Of a stretch of DNA of 64,000 nucleotides, positions 32,180 to 47,100 are shown one piece after another. This stretch comes from Mimachlamys varia. Its lineage: Eukaryota > Mollusca > Bivalvia > Pectinida > Pectinidae. The number at the start of each line of letters is the position of its first letter. The stretch's first letter is position 1. The notes below the pieces were generated by a model. The model made no database searches and had not been told where the DNA came from. It saw only the letters and a program-made list of their open reading frames with translations. Both the position numbers and the translations under genes were made by a program. The stretch lies in NCBI GenBank assembly GCA_947623455.1, contig OX392532.1, positions 4,733,501-4,797,500 of the forward strand, written 5' to 3'.

Positions 32180-35100
32180 GTCAGTAATCTCAATCACACT
32201 ATTTACTCATCAATTTACAACAGATAGCTTATTGAAACCGTCAGTCATATCTTATCATCGATGCACCAAAATAACAGACATGAAATCAAATACTTCTATT
32301 AATATAACTTCATGTTAAAAGGGATGCTATTCTGTTTTAGGGATTTCGCTGTATGTTTTCGCTGGTTTGAATTGCCATTTTAGCATTTCTATATATATCG
32401 GCTGTATAAATTGTTAAACCGCTGACGTTTTACCAGTAAAACAATAAACTTTAATCAGAAGGTGACGGTCATGCATTTCTCCATTCTGACCAGCTCTGTG
32501 TGAATACATGGCCACCCTTGTTAGGTCTCCGACCACATACCTGTCTCACCTGGAAATATGTTACCTGTACACTGACCAGTAGGTAGCGGTATACATAACT
32601 GAGACCATTATCGTACACAATGTACACAGGATAAATATTTTGAAAAGATTATTCTATTTGTAAAGATTTAAACATTTCTGTCATACTTGTGAAAGGAATC
32701 CACGTCTATACATATTCAAAGCCTAATAATGTTACAATACTACTGTAATTACCGATAGTTCAAAGTATCAAACTCAATACACACTTCTAAATTATCAGAG
32801 CCACATTAAGCACAATTAAATGTTCCATTATAGATATATTGGAGGAAATTAATTGAAGAATTTACCGGTAGCTAAGTGCCCCGTTAAAGTAACACACATG
32901 GTCTGCCTCACGTATATCATATACATTGTATATATACGTGTGTGATACTTTCGGACATGGACCCCTGATGACGTCATGCACTATTCCCGGTACGTAAGAC
33001 TGATTTTACCCGCCACACATTTAAGTTATAGGTATAATCTACCAATTGATTTTTGAAAACAGTTATGATCACAAGGAAATAAAAGTGACGGAAAGTTGAA
33101 TAATAGTTCTGAGCACGAGATATTTTTTTCTGGGTTGAATATACATGTATTGCTTGATCTGGTAGCAATATACTACATGTTCACAAGTACATAGGATACA
33201 CTGTACATTTCGGGCTCAATGACCTATGTTCTGAGCTCAATAGAACACACATTCTGGATTCAATATGATACATGTATATGTTTTGAGTTCAATTCGGATG
33301 CATGTTTTGCACTTAATTGGTGTTCTAGTAGTAGTGATCTATGCCCAATAGAATACCTGTTTGTATGCTCTGCGCGTTACAGAACAGAATTCATGAAAAT
33401 ATTACTGTATGAACTTACTTGAACTAAGTTCTAAACGATAAGAATATGTTCTGCTATCAGCAGCTACTCAACATAACATAGTTTGGTGTACTTTCTTATC
33501 AACATAACAAAATATTAAAAAAAAACAAAAAGTACAGAGCCAAGTAGTTTATTCTCTTAGTCCTGGGATTAATATTTGCAGCAAGAAAAAAGAAAAAAAA
33601 TGTTTCGAAAAAAGAATACAATGGACATGTTTGAATTGGATTTTCTGAGCGTTCCCTAAATTTTAGAGTAAAAAACAGTCTTTACGACATGATGTTTATA
33701 TTTATTACACCTCTGTTAGCGGTTTTTAAAGTGTCGATCTGAGGCCTTACAGATTTGATTGTATTAGAAGTTTACACAGACAACCTAGATGTTCCTTAGT
33801 AATTACCTCCATCATTTTGTTTACAGACACGTACTGTACATGTATGTTTGTACTCTCGAACCTTACACAGGTGATTTGTAAGCCTGTGGGGAGATGTTTG
33901 AAGTAAGAAAAGTTCAGCGCCACCTTAAGACCTCCTGACCTAGCCCAGTGAGAATGTGATAAATACCACTAATATCATTCAGACATTATCATCTGGTTAA
34001 GGGCCATTCATAAATCTCTGATAGTATCTTTGCTTTAAACACGAGAGTATATTGTTTATACGATGTTCTGCGGTTGTAAACAGGTGCGTCCTCTGGTTCG
34101 TTGTAAGACACTTCAGACTTAGAACCATTCTATACCTAGTGGAGGTATAGGCCACGACATAGTACACACAGTGTTTTAATTAGGTTTATATTGAAAACTG
34201 CCCAATTCTTTGACGTGTGAAACACACTAGCCCTCGTATAACCCCTCCCCACTCCCTATACCCCCTCCCCACTCCATATATCCCCTCCCCATTCCCTATG
34301 CCACCTCCCCACTTCCTATCCCCTCCCCATTCCCTATACCCCCTCCCCACTAATCAATTTGATATGTCCATCAAATACAATGAGTTAGACACAATATCTA
34401 GGATGATCCTACACTAAATGTAAACCCTCTAGGATGACCCTACACTATACGTAGACCCTATAGGATGATCCTACATCATACATAAACCCTCTAGGATGAT
34501 CCTACATCATATGTAAACCATCTAGGGTGATCCTACACTTTATATAAACCCTCTAGGATGATCCTACACTATACGTAAACCCTCTAGGATGATCCTACAT
34601 TATACGTAAACCCTCTAGGATGATCCTACATCATACGTAAACCCTCTAGGATGATCCTACATCATACGTAAACCCTCTAGGATGATCATACACTATACGT
34701 AAACCCTCTAGGATGATCCAATATTTGATGTAAACCCTCTAGGATGATCCTACATCATACGTTAACCCTCTAGGATGATCCTACAGCATACGTAAACCCT
34801 CTAGGATGATCATACACTATACGTAAACCCTCTAGGATGATCCTACATCATACGTAAACCCTCTAGGATGATCATACACTATACGTAAACCCTCTAGGAT
34901 GATCCAATATTTGATGTAAACCCTCTAGGATGATCCTACATCATACGTAAACCCTCTAGGATGATCCAATATTTGATGTAAACCCTCTAGGATGATCCTA
35001 CATTATACGTTAACCCTCTAGGATGATCCTTCATTATACGTAAACCCTCTAGGATGATCCTACACTATACGTAAACCCTCTAAGATGATCCTAATTATAC

Positions 35101-38100
35101 GTAAACCCTCTAGGATGATCCTACATTATACTTTAACCCTCTAGGATGATCCTACACTATACGTAAACCCTCTAGGATGATCCTACATTATACGTAAACC
35201 CTCTAGGATGATCCTAATTATACGTAAACCCTCTAGGATGATCCTACATTATACTTTAACCCTCTAGGATGATCCAATATTCGATGTAAACCCCCTGAGA
35301 TTGTTCGAAGACTCTAATTATGAAATCTAACCAATGGTATGTATAAACCAAGTAACCTGACACCAAAGTAACTGATGCTGTACAGTTTTAGGATGAATAT
35401 CAGAAAAAGACCTTATCTCATGTAGGTTTTGTTGGAATGCCACTCTTATGAGCTCTCCATAAATTGTCGAAAGCTGACTGAATAGCCAAAGCGGCGATTA
35501 CATATCTGCTTGGAGATGAAGGGCTTTTATATTCTACTCATAGATATACTTATTACTGTATTTTGTTGGAACAGTATTACTGCACGCAGTGCAATAACTC
35601 CCAAAACTGCAACAAATATCTATATCTTGATGAAGTGGAAGGTGGGAAGGATATATTGGGTGGGAGTAATACATGCATAATCACCAACCTGTTGGGTTAC
35701 ATACCGGGGGCTATATTAAGGTCCCCCGGGGGAGGACAGTGTCCCGGTAACGATGGTAAGGCACTTGTGAAATTCAGGATTATTACGATAAGGCTTAGCG
35801 TCTACATGTGTATTCAATACGCGAAGACTGTGATAGACTATCCGAGAACCAGGAATCCCCGCCGCGCCGACATCGGAATCTTAGGATAGCCTTCCTCATC
35901 AATCTTATGTCTTAAGGGCATACCTTCCCCTCACCAGACTGTGTTACTCAGAACCTAGGGTATCACAGACCTTCTCAACCTGGGGACAACCCCTCACCAG
36001 ACTGTGTTACTCAGAACCTAGGGTAACTCAGACCTTCTCAACCTGGGGACAACCCCACACCAGACTGAGGTACTCCGAACCTAGGGTATCACAGACCCTC
36101 TCAACCTGGGGACAACCCCTCACCTGACTGAGGTACTCAGAACCTAGGGTATCACAGACCCTCTCAACCTGGGGACAACCCCTCACCTGACTGAGGTACT
36201 CAGAACCTAGGGTATCACAGACCCTCTCATCCTGGGGACAACCCCTCACCAGACTGAGTTACTGAGATCTAGAACCCAGGGTATCACAGACCTTCTCAAG
36301 CTGGGGACAACCCCTAACCTGACTGTGTTACTCAGAACCCAGGGTATCACAGACCTTATCAACCTGGGGACAACCCCTCACCAGACTGAGTTACTCAGAT
36401 CTAGAACCAAGGGTATCACAGACCTTCTCAAGCTGGGGACAACCCCTAACCTGACTGTGTTACTCAGAACCTAGGGTATTACAGACCTTCTCAACCTGGG
36501 GACTACCCCACACCATACTCAGTTACTCAGAACCTAGGGTATCACAGACCTTCTCAAGTTAGGGACAACCCCACACCAGACTCAGTTACTCAGAACCTAG
36601 GGTATCACAGACCTTCTCAAGCTGGGGACAATCCTTCACCAGACTCAGAACCTAGGATATCACAGATCTTCTCAAGCTAGGGACAACCCCACACCAGACT
36701 CAGTTACTCAGTACCTAGGGAATCACAGACCTTCTCAAGTTAGGGACAACCCTTCACCAGACTCAGTTACTCAGAACCTAGGGTATCACAGACCTTCTCA
36801 AGCTAGGGACAACCCTTCACCAGACTCAGTTACTCCGAACCTAGGGTATCACAGACCTTCTCAAGCAAGGGACAACCCTTCACCAGACTCAGTTACTCAG
36901 AACCTAGGGTATCACAGACCTTCTCAAGCTGGGGACAACCCCTCACCAGACTGTGTTACTCAGAACCAAGGGTATCTCAGACCTTCTCAAGCTGGGGATA
37001 ACCCTTCACCAGACTGTGTTACTCAGAACCTAGGGTATCACAGACCTTCTCAAGCTGGGGACAACCCCACACCAGACTCAGTTACTCAGAACCTAGGGTA
37101 TCACAGACCTTCTCAAGCTGGGGACAACCCCACACCAGGCTGTGCTACTCAGAACCTAGGGTATCACAGACCTTCTCAACCTAAGGACAACCCCTCACCA
37201 GACTGTGCTACTCAGAACCTAGGGTATTACAGACCTTCTCAAGCTGGGGACAACCCCACACCAGACTGTGCTACTCAGAACCTAGGGTATCACAGACCTT
37301 CTCAACTTAAGGACAACCCCTCACCAGACTGTGCTACTCAGAACCTAGGGTATTACAGACCTTCTCAAGCTGGGGACAACCCCTCACCAGACTGATTTTA
37401 CTCGGTACCTAGGATATCACGGATCTTCTCAAGCTGGGGACAAATTGAATGTGTGTCTTGCAACCTTTGCAAAGTTGTTCTGCGTTTTGCATATATACTG
37501 TATCATTATTTCCTTATGACAGAAAGCGGTATAAGTAGGCATACAGGAAAATATGGATTTTGTTTTGTTTAAATACATAAAATATTTGTTATCAATTTGA
37601 TTGCTGACTTTATAGTGTCTACCTTTCCATACTATCTAAATACGATTTGATCGTCCTTGAAAAGGCGTATATATTTAAAAAGAAAATGATTATCTGCTAT
37701 CAAACATTTGTCCATAACATTTTAATGAAGTCATATATATAGACGAGTAGTTTATAGTTGTTTGAGATAAATACATGTTAATACGATTTTAACAAGTTAC
37801 CTAGGCTCCCACTCGTAAGAAGAACGTGACCCTTTAACAAATGGGAGAATATCTATAGTCTATTGTGTACGTGACCCTTTAACAAAGGGGAGAATATCTA
37901 TACTCTATTGTGTGCGTTACCCCCAGTACACGTGATCGAGCTACAACTATTTGCGGTTTACATAAGTTATGTTTTTACCAACTATGATAACGAGATACAC
38001 ACCATTCCGATTGACATTATAATCTACTCCAAGGTAATACTAGTACTAAGGTAATACTATACAAGTATTGACCTACAGTTGACAAGATGATGGGTTAATA

Positions 38101-41100
38101 CTTGTACTAAGGTAACACTATACAAGTATTGACCTACAGTTGACAAGATGATGGGTTAATACTTGTACTAAGGTAATACTATACAAGTATTGACCTACAG
38201 TTTACAAGATGATGGGTTAATACTTGTACTAAGGTAACACTATACAAGTATTGACCTACAGTTTACAAGATGATGGGTTAATACTTGTACTAAGGTAATA
38301 CTATACAAGTATTGACCTACAGTTGACAAGATGATGGGTTAATACTTGTACTAAGGTAACACTATACAAGTATTGACCTACAGTTGACAAGGTGATGGGT
38401 TAATACTTGTACTAAGGTAACACTATACAAGTATTGACCTACTGTTTACAAGATGATGGGTTAATACTTGTACTAAGGTAATACTATACAAGTATTGACC
38501 TACAGTTTACAAGATGATGGGTTAATACTTGTACTAAGGTAATACTATACAAGTATTGACCTAAGTTTACAAGATGATGGGTTAATACTTGTACTAAGGT
38601 AATACTATACAAGTATTGACCTACAGTTTACAAGATGATGGGTTAATACTTGTACTAAGGTAATACTATACAAGTATTGACCTACAGTTTACAAGATGAT
38701 GGGTTAATACTTGTACTAAGGTAACACTATACAAGTATTGACCTACAGTTTACAAGATGATGGGTTAATACTTGTACTAAGGTAATACTATACAAGTATT
38801 GACCTACAGTTGACAAGATGATGGGTTAATACTTGTACTAAGGTAACACTATACAAGTATTGACCTAAGTTTACAAGATGATGGGTTAATACTTGTACTA
38901 AGGTAATACTATACAAGTATTGACCTACAGTTTACAAGATGATGGGTTAATACTTGTACTAAGGTAATACTATACAAGTATTGACCTACAGTTTACAAGA
39001 TGATGGGTTAATACGTTTGATGATGTACCGACCTAAATGGAAGCTAGGTATTGGTGTATATAGTAGTATCGATTGATTTAAACAGATTTTACTAAATAAA
39101 TGTAGCTAACAGATTGATAATTTATTAAAATATTACAAAGGCCGTCTCCACAACATATTTACAGAGAATGGGAAATGGCGTATAATTATCACAATGAATA
39201 CTGTTTTTTTTTATTATTTTTACACAGAACAGGAAAACTAAAACTATATTTATACTATGAAAAACATAGTTAATAACTTTTAACTAATTATAAATGTCAA
39301 TTGTGAGTGTCAGCAGCAGGTAATGTTAACATATAAGTAATGTATAACAAGATAATGTTAACAGATAAGTAATGTATAATAAGATAATGATAACAAATAA
39401 GTAATGTATAATAAGATAATGTTAACAGACAAGTAATGTATAATAAGATAATGATAACAAATAAGTAATGTATAATAAGATAATGATAACAAATAAGTAA
39501 TGTATAATAAGATAATGATAACAAATAAGTAATGTATAATAAGATAATGATAACAGATAAGTAATGTATAATAAGATAATGATAACAAATAAGTAATGTA
39601 TAACAAGATAATGTTAACAGATAAGTAACGTATAATAAGATAATGATAACAAATAAGTAATGTATAGTAAGATAATGTTAACAGATAAGTAATGTATAGT
39701 AAGATAATGTTAACAGATAAGTAATGTATAGTAATATCTATAGGGGGCCTATATTGTATATTTAATTTCTTCGTGTTTCGTCCTATAAAAACTGAATTGT
39801 ATTGTTTTGTAGACGATCTCAATGACCGCCGTTCATTATGTATGAGTCGAAGACTAATCCCGATATTTCGAAGTTTCAAGATGGCCCCGCTAAGGTCGAA
39901 ACATCGAAGTTTCACTCTGCTTCATAAGTAACATAATACGACTATGATTCCTGAATATTAACCGACATTTATTGCGAACGTTCAAAGGCGAGGTTGTTGT
40001 GAAGTGGACCCAGACGTTCTTATGTTACTATATGTGTTGGATAGACGAGACTAGGATCTGTGTTTCGGCAAATAATGAAATTAAACATTTCTGACTTAGG
40101 AAGCCGATTCCCTACATGTACCTAAGGAACTGACCAGACGAGGAAGTTTATAATTATATATTTTTTATACCCGGATTTGTTTATAGATGTTCTCTACATC
40201 ACTTTATGTCAATCACTGGCTGTCTGTTCCTAACGAGAATCACTTTCGAGTCTCTCCCCCGCAATCTGTACCAAACAGCATCATCTTTACATCACATAAT
40301 ATCTACCGAAGTTCCTTCAGTTTATCACTTGAAATAGCGGTCTGTAAATCAAGGATTTGCCGTGGGTGTATACTCAAGTCCATGTAGATTTAATATCAAG
40401 AACTATATGATAGCAACGTTTAAACGTACCCTTTGCCTTTCTGGTTATATTACTGCTGGTGGTGTTAAACCGACAAGACATGAGGCACGCGCTGTAAACA
40501 GTGTCTCCGGAGAAGTGTAAATTAAACCTTACTTCCGTTCTCGAAGCTCACAGACGTTAGAAAGTAATGATGAGAGATACACATGTGGATTAATAGTGGA
40601 ATCACACGAGTCATGTGGGGGTCAAGGGAGGTCTGGTGGCGTGTTTGCTCTAGCAAGTAATAGGCCGTTATACTCCACAGGGGGGGGGGGGGTATGTAGG
40701 TTAGTGGGGGGGGGGGGGGTGTTCGTTGTTTTTAATCAGTCCACCGAACTACAATTATCACAGTATGTGGTCAGATGTGAATTGTTTTATTGTACTTGTT
40801 TTATGTAGAAGCCAAGCTTCCAAGTAGCTTCATCGTTGTATTTTGTTACATACATAAAGCGGAATCCCTAGTTTTTATCACGGAGTCGTATGAATTTGCA
40901 GTTCGGGACGGGTTGGACAGCCTTCAGTTCTGTTTTTTATAGTATTTTGTTGACCGCGGCTTTATAAATACATTGTACTATTGACATACAAAACTCCCCA
41001 ATGACTATTTTCCGAGGCTGATCGATCCGCTGACCTAGTGTACCGAAATGGTAGTTCCATCTTACATCCGGGCACGTGTTTCCATGGAGGTATTAAGAAT

Positions 41101-44100
41101 AACTAATTCCTACATTTTTTCCAAAGACTTCAACAAAACTGTAGATACTTTTGCATTACATGTACGTACGTCGCCTGCTGTTACACGGGAGTTATCATAA
41201 ACACTTAGTCCATATACTCATTACAGCCCTTGACTACACGTGCATAATTGTTCTTCTCCTTACCGACAGATGGCGTGTGATCGTGGGGGGTCCCGATCAT
41301 TAGCCGGAACATATCCCACCCTTCACCGCTACTGGCGAAACGGAATTCAGAATATCATCAATCAAGGTCTTCGTACATATTTCAAATGCATTGTTTCCTG
41401 CTTTGTTTATCGACTTTATCTTTTGTTTTTGTAAAGCACAAAGACGGATTGCTTTTATATTGAAACACGATATAAATAGTATCAGGATATCGAAATTATC
41501 TTGTGATGTGTAGCATTGAAATGAACTTTATTTTGTAACAGTTATGAAACAAGCTATCAATCTTATATTAATCACTCTTCTTGACCCGTATGTGAGCGCG
41601 CCTTCAGTATTACACGGGTTACTTCAGTGCTTCAATACCTTCAGTATTACACGGATAAATCGCTCACGCGGACGAACCCGGAGCGCAGATTAATAAGAAT
41701 ATAACATTTATCGGTAATCGAACCCAGGCCGTATTGGTTAAAGGCGAGTGCTTATCATCTTCGCAACTTTAATGATTTTTCGTAATAGAAAATAAGTTGA
41801 GCAAGGAAATCTTCCACAAAACAAAACTGGGTTACGTAATATAACTGATGTTTGTTCGTGATTAGCACACCGTGGTACACAGTGCCCCGGGGAACAACTA
41901 CATTCCAGCAGCATCAGCAGGTATCATCTTTGAAGTTGGCAAGAGTAACTTCTTTCGTAACGACGGTACAGTCATTCCTGTCTCTGGTTGGTACCACTAG
42001 ACCAGGAAGTGTTTATAAGTGGCAGCTGTACTTACGTCACCAATACGTACTCGTCAGCGTTAGGCAATAACAGCGAAATATGTACAACAAATACATATTC
42101 TGTCAGTGAAGCGGTATATGTACATATTATATGTACCTATATAGAACATAGAACATCCTCTTTTTTTGACTTTAGCAGATGTACAAGTCAAGAACTCTGA
42201 ATTTTGCCAACAATAAAAATATGCAATTCAAATACAACTTTGATATTTTGCAAAATCAATGCGTCTTTGCATGTGGCACCAGCAGGATATTGTTATTCAG
42301 TTGCATATGCCACCAACTTTTGATTTATAAATTTTGACAGTACTGTACAATGTGCTTTAACGTATATCAGTACCGACTGTAAAGGTACAGCGATATATAT
42401 AATTGTGTCTTTGGCAATTGTACATTGTATGGCGTACCATAATTCTCATATTGCTCGGAATTCATTATTTTTGTCCCTGAATTTTCGCATCAAAATTGTC
42501 AAATTAAGATCGATGACAGACATTGTTGCCGACGAAGGGATTTTTGGGCAGGAATGGGACAGAGGAAGTTTTGTACTTTTTCGTGGAAGTTTTAAGCAAG
42601 AAGGAACTCATTACCGTAAGGCAAACCACCACAAAATATTTGATCTTCTTTATATTTTCTTCTTTAAACTCTGGTTCTGTATGCGACCTTGGTCTATAAT
42701 CTTGCCGAGACGAAACAGTGAGCATTAGAAAGGATAGCCCAGCCTTTTATACTGCCCGTCTGGTGTTATTAACAACAACAGGGGATATTAGCACGCACAA
42801 ACAACTACATAGACTACTACCAGTAACAGAATTGTTTCTGTGTGTGGAAATGGCATATCGCTTAGCAATCTGCTGTAGTAGAAATGTACCAGGAATGCTT
42901 ATCCAATCAAAGCACGTGTAACAACAGTAGGAGCCTCGGGATGGTGATAGGGCCAGCTGTCGTGACGTACCGCTCCGTCTGACGATAACAGGTAACAACA
43001 GCCCGTCCACCAATAAAAACCCACGTCCCAGTCGTGATAAAGACAACTCGTTTTACGTGAACTAACGTCTTCATTGTAAATGATAGGACGTTTTCATCGG
43101 CAATAAATAAATGTGGCTAGACAAGTAGTCCCATCTGGGAAATAGTCCCTTGATAAAACATCAATCTGGTTCTTGTTGTGAATTAATAACCGTGGATATA
43201 TCTACATATATCCTTGTGTTTAAAAAAAAAATTAGATAGGGAACCATCATTCTCGTACCAGAAAGCGAAAGTCGGACGTCTTCGTTGGCGGTAGTGATTT
43301 AACCATTTACCAATGGACCAATCAACCCACACAGACATGTGCGGTTCTGGTCGGGCCAATCGCGTTGCTTATTACAAATACAAAACAAATACGCTTTATA
43401 TTTGAAATTATGTACTTTTATATATTTGATGGATTTAATAGGTGAGGACAAATAACATATTGAAGCAATTGTGCACGTGTAATCAACACATCATCTTCAG
43501 TCACTTCAATAGGTTGAAATGGTAGCAGTTTACAGCAAGTTTTACGAACAGTCATTACTGTTAGAACAATATTAAAACATGTTTTTGTTTGATTATCAAT
43601 ATAATTTTGGTGCACAATGTGGTCATTTTCTGTTTTGAGAAGTTTTTGCCCTTTTGGCTTCGATTCCATCACGGACATGATGAAGATATCTGGTCATGGA
43701 GTTCTTCAATCTATCACGTTTCAATACGCAATCTACAAGTTCAGGGAAAGTATTGATTGATATATATATATCTTCTTACAAGGTGACCAACTTTGCCTCT
43801 TCCCTACATTCCTGTAGAATCACCCTCCCCTTCTCCTCCTTGAATTCTGCATAAGGAAACTGAAGAACCTATACTTGATGTACTTCTTCAATTGTAACCA
43901 TTCAGCTTTCTTTCTTATCTATTCTTCCTGTCCCCATCATCCGTCCCAATAGGACTTCACGTGTTTACAATGATGTCAAATCCAACATAGAAAACGACCC
44001 TAACGAGATTACACGGACCTGTTTGGGTTCTACCGCCATCTCAAACAAAGGGCATCTAAATCGGAATAGTTTGGATATTCTTACGAAGGACAATTACTAT

Positions 44101-47100
44101 ATATAACTAGTGTCTCTCGTAGCTTATATCTATAGTCGGTCTAAGGACAATAACTATAACTAGTGTCTCTCGTGGCTTATATCTAGTCGGTCTAAGTACA
44201 ATGACTGTACGTCTCTCGTAGCTTATATCTATAGTCGGTCTAAGGACAATAACTATAACTAGTGTCTCTCGTGGCTTATATCTAGTCGGTCTAAGTACAA
44301 TTACTGTACGTCTCTCGTAGCTTATATCTAGTCGGTCTAAGGACAATTACTGTACGTCTCTCGTAGCTTATATCTAGTCGGTCTAAGTACAATTACTGTA
44401 CGTCTCTCGTAGCTTATATCTAGTCGGTCTAAGGACAATTACTGTACATCTCTCGTAGCTTATATCTAGTCGGTCTAAGTACAATTACTGTACATCTCTC
44501 GTAGTTTATATCTAGTCGGTCTAAGGACAATTACTGTACATCTCGCGTAGCTTACATCTAGTCGGTCGAAGGCCAATTACTATAACTAGTGTCTCTCTTA
44601 GCTTATATCTAGTCGGTCTAAGTACAATTACTGTACGTCTCTCGTAGTTTATATCTAGTCGGTCTAAGGACAATTACTGTACATCTCGCGTAGCTTACAT
44701 CTAGTCGGTCGAAGGCCAATTACTATAACTAGTGTCTTTCTTAGCTTATATCTAGTCGTTCTAAGGACAACTACTGTACGTCTCTCGTAGCTTATATGTA
44801 GTCGGTCGAAGGCCAATTACTATAACTAGTGTCTCTCTTAGCTTATATCTAGTCGTTCTAATGACAATTACTGTACGTCTCTCGTAGCTTATATGTAGTC
44901 GGTCTAAGGACAATTACTACAACTAGTGTCTCTCGTAGCTTATATCTAGTCGGTCGAAGGACAATTACTGTACGTCTCTCTTAGCTTATTATGGTGGCAT
45001 ATTTCTGCTATCGAGTTACCGACTTACGATTTAAATATGTGTCGACATATTTCTGAGAAGATGTCGACATCATAAAAAAAATTGTCGACATAAACCGAAA
45101 AGTATGTCGACCTATTAGTTTATTTGCCGAGATAATAATGCCGTGATAATTATCTATTACCTTACTATTTCCAATTGTGCGGTAGACAAGATAAGGAAAC
45201 ACCGATTCGTTGGGATCCGGGAACCAGTAAACTTACCGACGTGATAGATCTAGATCAAGTAGTTGGTTACTTTTCAGACAATTGCTGTTCTACACCCTTT
45301 AGTAAAAGGATTTCATACTGCTCTTGCATTAACATTTAAATGATACTTATTTGTCTAAAAACATAAGAAATCTCTAAAAACATATACGAGGCTGTGACTT
45401 TCAAAGAAGATTATATAGGTATTTATACTGTACAAAAACCTGTGAAATATGTTACATGAAACACGCATGCATAGAAGTTTTACCATGTAAACAGTTATTC
45501 GTTCCCATACAACTCTCATTTACTGATTTGTCCAGTTGGAATTTAGTTTCAAATTTCTTATGAATAAATGCACAGTGTCCCACAATACGTTAGGTATACA
45601 GAGTCAGGCGAGGCAGGAAGAGTAATTAACAGTACACGGAACTACTAACTCAGTAACTCTATAAACACAGCTGCCAATTAGTACATTATTCCGCGGGGAC
45701 CATGCCAGATTTACCGGTACATCGCTGGTGGAGTTGGTGGGGTGGGTGGGAGGGGGGGGGGGCATGCCGAATTTACCGGTACATCACTTTGGGGACCATG
45801 CCAGATTTACTGGTACAGCACTTGGGGGTACATGCCAGATTTACTGGTACAGCACTTGGGGGTACATGCCAGATTTACCGGTACAGCGTTGGGTGGGGTG
45901 GGGTGGGGGGGGGGGGACCATGCCAGATTTACGGTACAGTGGTGTTGGGGGGGGGGGGGTGCCAGATTTACCGGTACCAGTGTTGGGGGGGGGGGGCATA
46001 CCAGATTTACCGGTATAGTGCTGTTAAACATTTCTACTGGCGCCATGATTTTATGTTTGACTGACCGTTACTGTGTATTTATTGATGACGTTTAGGACAT
46101 ACACAATCCTACATACTCTACTGACATTATTAACTTAGAGACAGCATAACATACAGTTTACATGGTTGTGCATTTTTAAACGAAATTCTACAGAGCAGCA
46201 CGATGTGCTAAAGCTCTAGTATTATTGTAAAATTTCAGTTAAGTTAAATATCACGATAGAAAAGAAAAAAATAGTATGAAATTCGTTAATAGATAGCATT
46301 CATTTTTTACGTGTCACTGATATTGACCAACAACGACGCCATCTAAATCATCTTGGCGGGAACATAGCGCCAATCATTTTAGATAGGATGTCACTTGTTC
46401 GATGGACTCCTTGATCCCTTCGAGATTAAAAACTGACATATTAGTGACTAGTTCTTGTGTTCTCGTGATTTATGCAAAGTTCGCAAGACCATTGCTCGTA
46501 TGGTTGCATTATTTATGACTGTTGTAGTGTCACCACATGGTTTAAACCACCAGTAAGTATGTGACGTGCTAGCCGAGTGTCAAACAGGGAATCCTTTCTG
46601 TACTTCCTACTCCCAACAGTCTCTGTATTGTACACAGTAAAACAGTGTAAACATGGTGCACCAAACAACGTGCACCATTTTGGTTGCCTGCTACATGTGC
46701 TGCCTAGCCAGTCAGTCTCCTCGTTCACGCCACGCCCCCCTCCCCCCTTTACGTGCCTGTTACGTAACGCTCATGGTGCCACTTGACACTTATACAGTTA
46801 CGTCACATTGGCTACCATTACATCTAGAAAAGTTCCTAGTGTGTGAAGTGTGACCAGCAAGGGTGGCGGCGTCATCATAACGTTTCACTTTTATGATGTC
46901 TTGTGGCGCTTTATTTATAGGCCGCACCTTTACTCATAAAAATGCAATTTTAAAATGTGTAAAAGTTTTCTAAAAAATAAATAAAATAAATATTCGGACA
47001 TCGAAGAGATGAGCCATTTTCCGCCAATACCTTGTTGTGTCATTTTCTGTAAGTAAATAGAGTTTGCTGTCATATAAGGAGGTGTCATGGTTAAACAAGA

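Noticed and set aside
34390..35297. Telomere-like aaccct motif
   Set aside because: aaccct occurs once per 31-bp unit, not as a contiguous hexamer repeat.
35563..35889. 108-codon plus-strand frame inside the giant intron
   Set aside because: Cannot be placed in phase between exons 1 and 2, which already join directly; no family motif.
34390..37440. Possible CRISPR-like arrays
   Set aside because: Units follow each other directly, without unique spacers; the setting is a eukaryotic intron.
39297..39915. 185-codon hydrophobic minus-strand frame
   Set aside because: Generated by the 32-bp AT-rich array.
42405..42728. Overlapping open frames on both strands (107 and 73 codons)
   Set aside because: No motif, no splice partners, composition like flanking noncoding DNA.
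45702..46095. Gly-rich open frames in three registers
   Set aside because: The G-rich repeat with variable poly(G) tracts has no stable frame.
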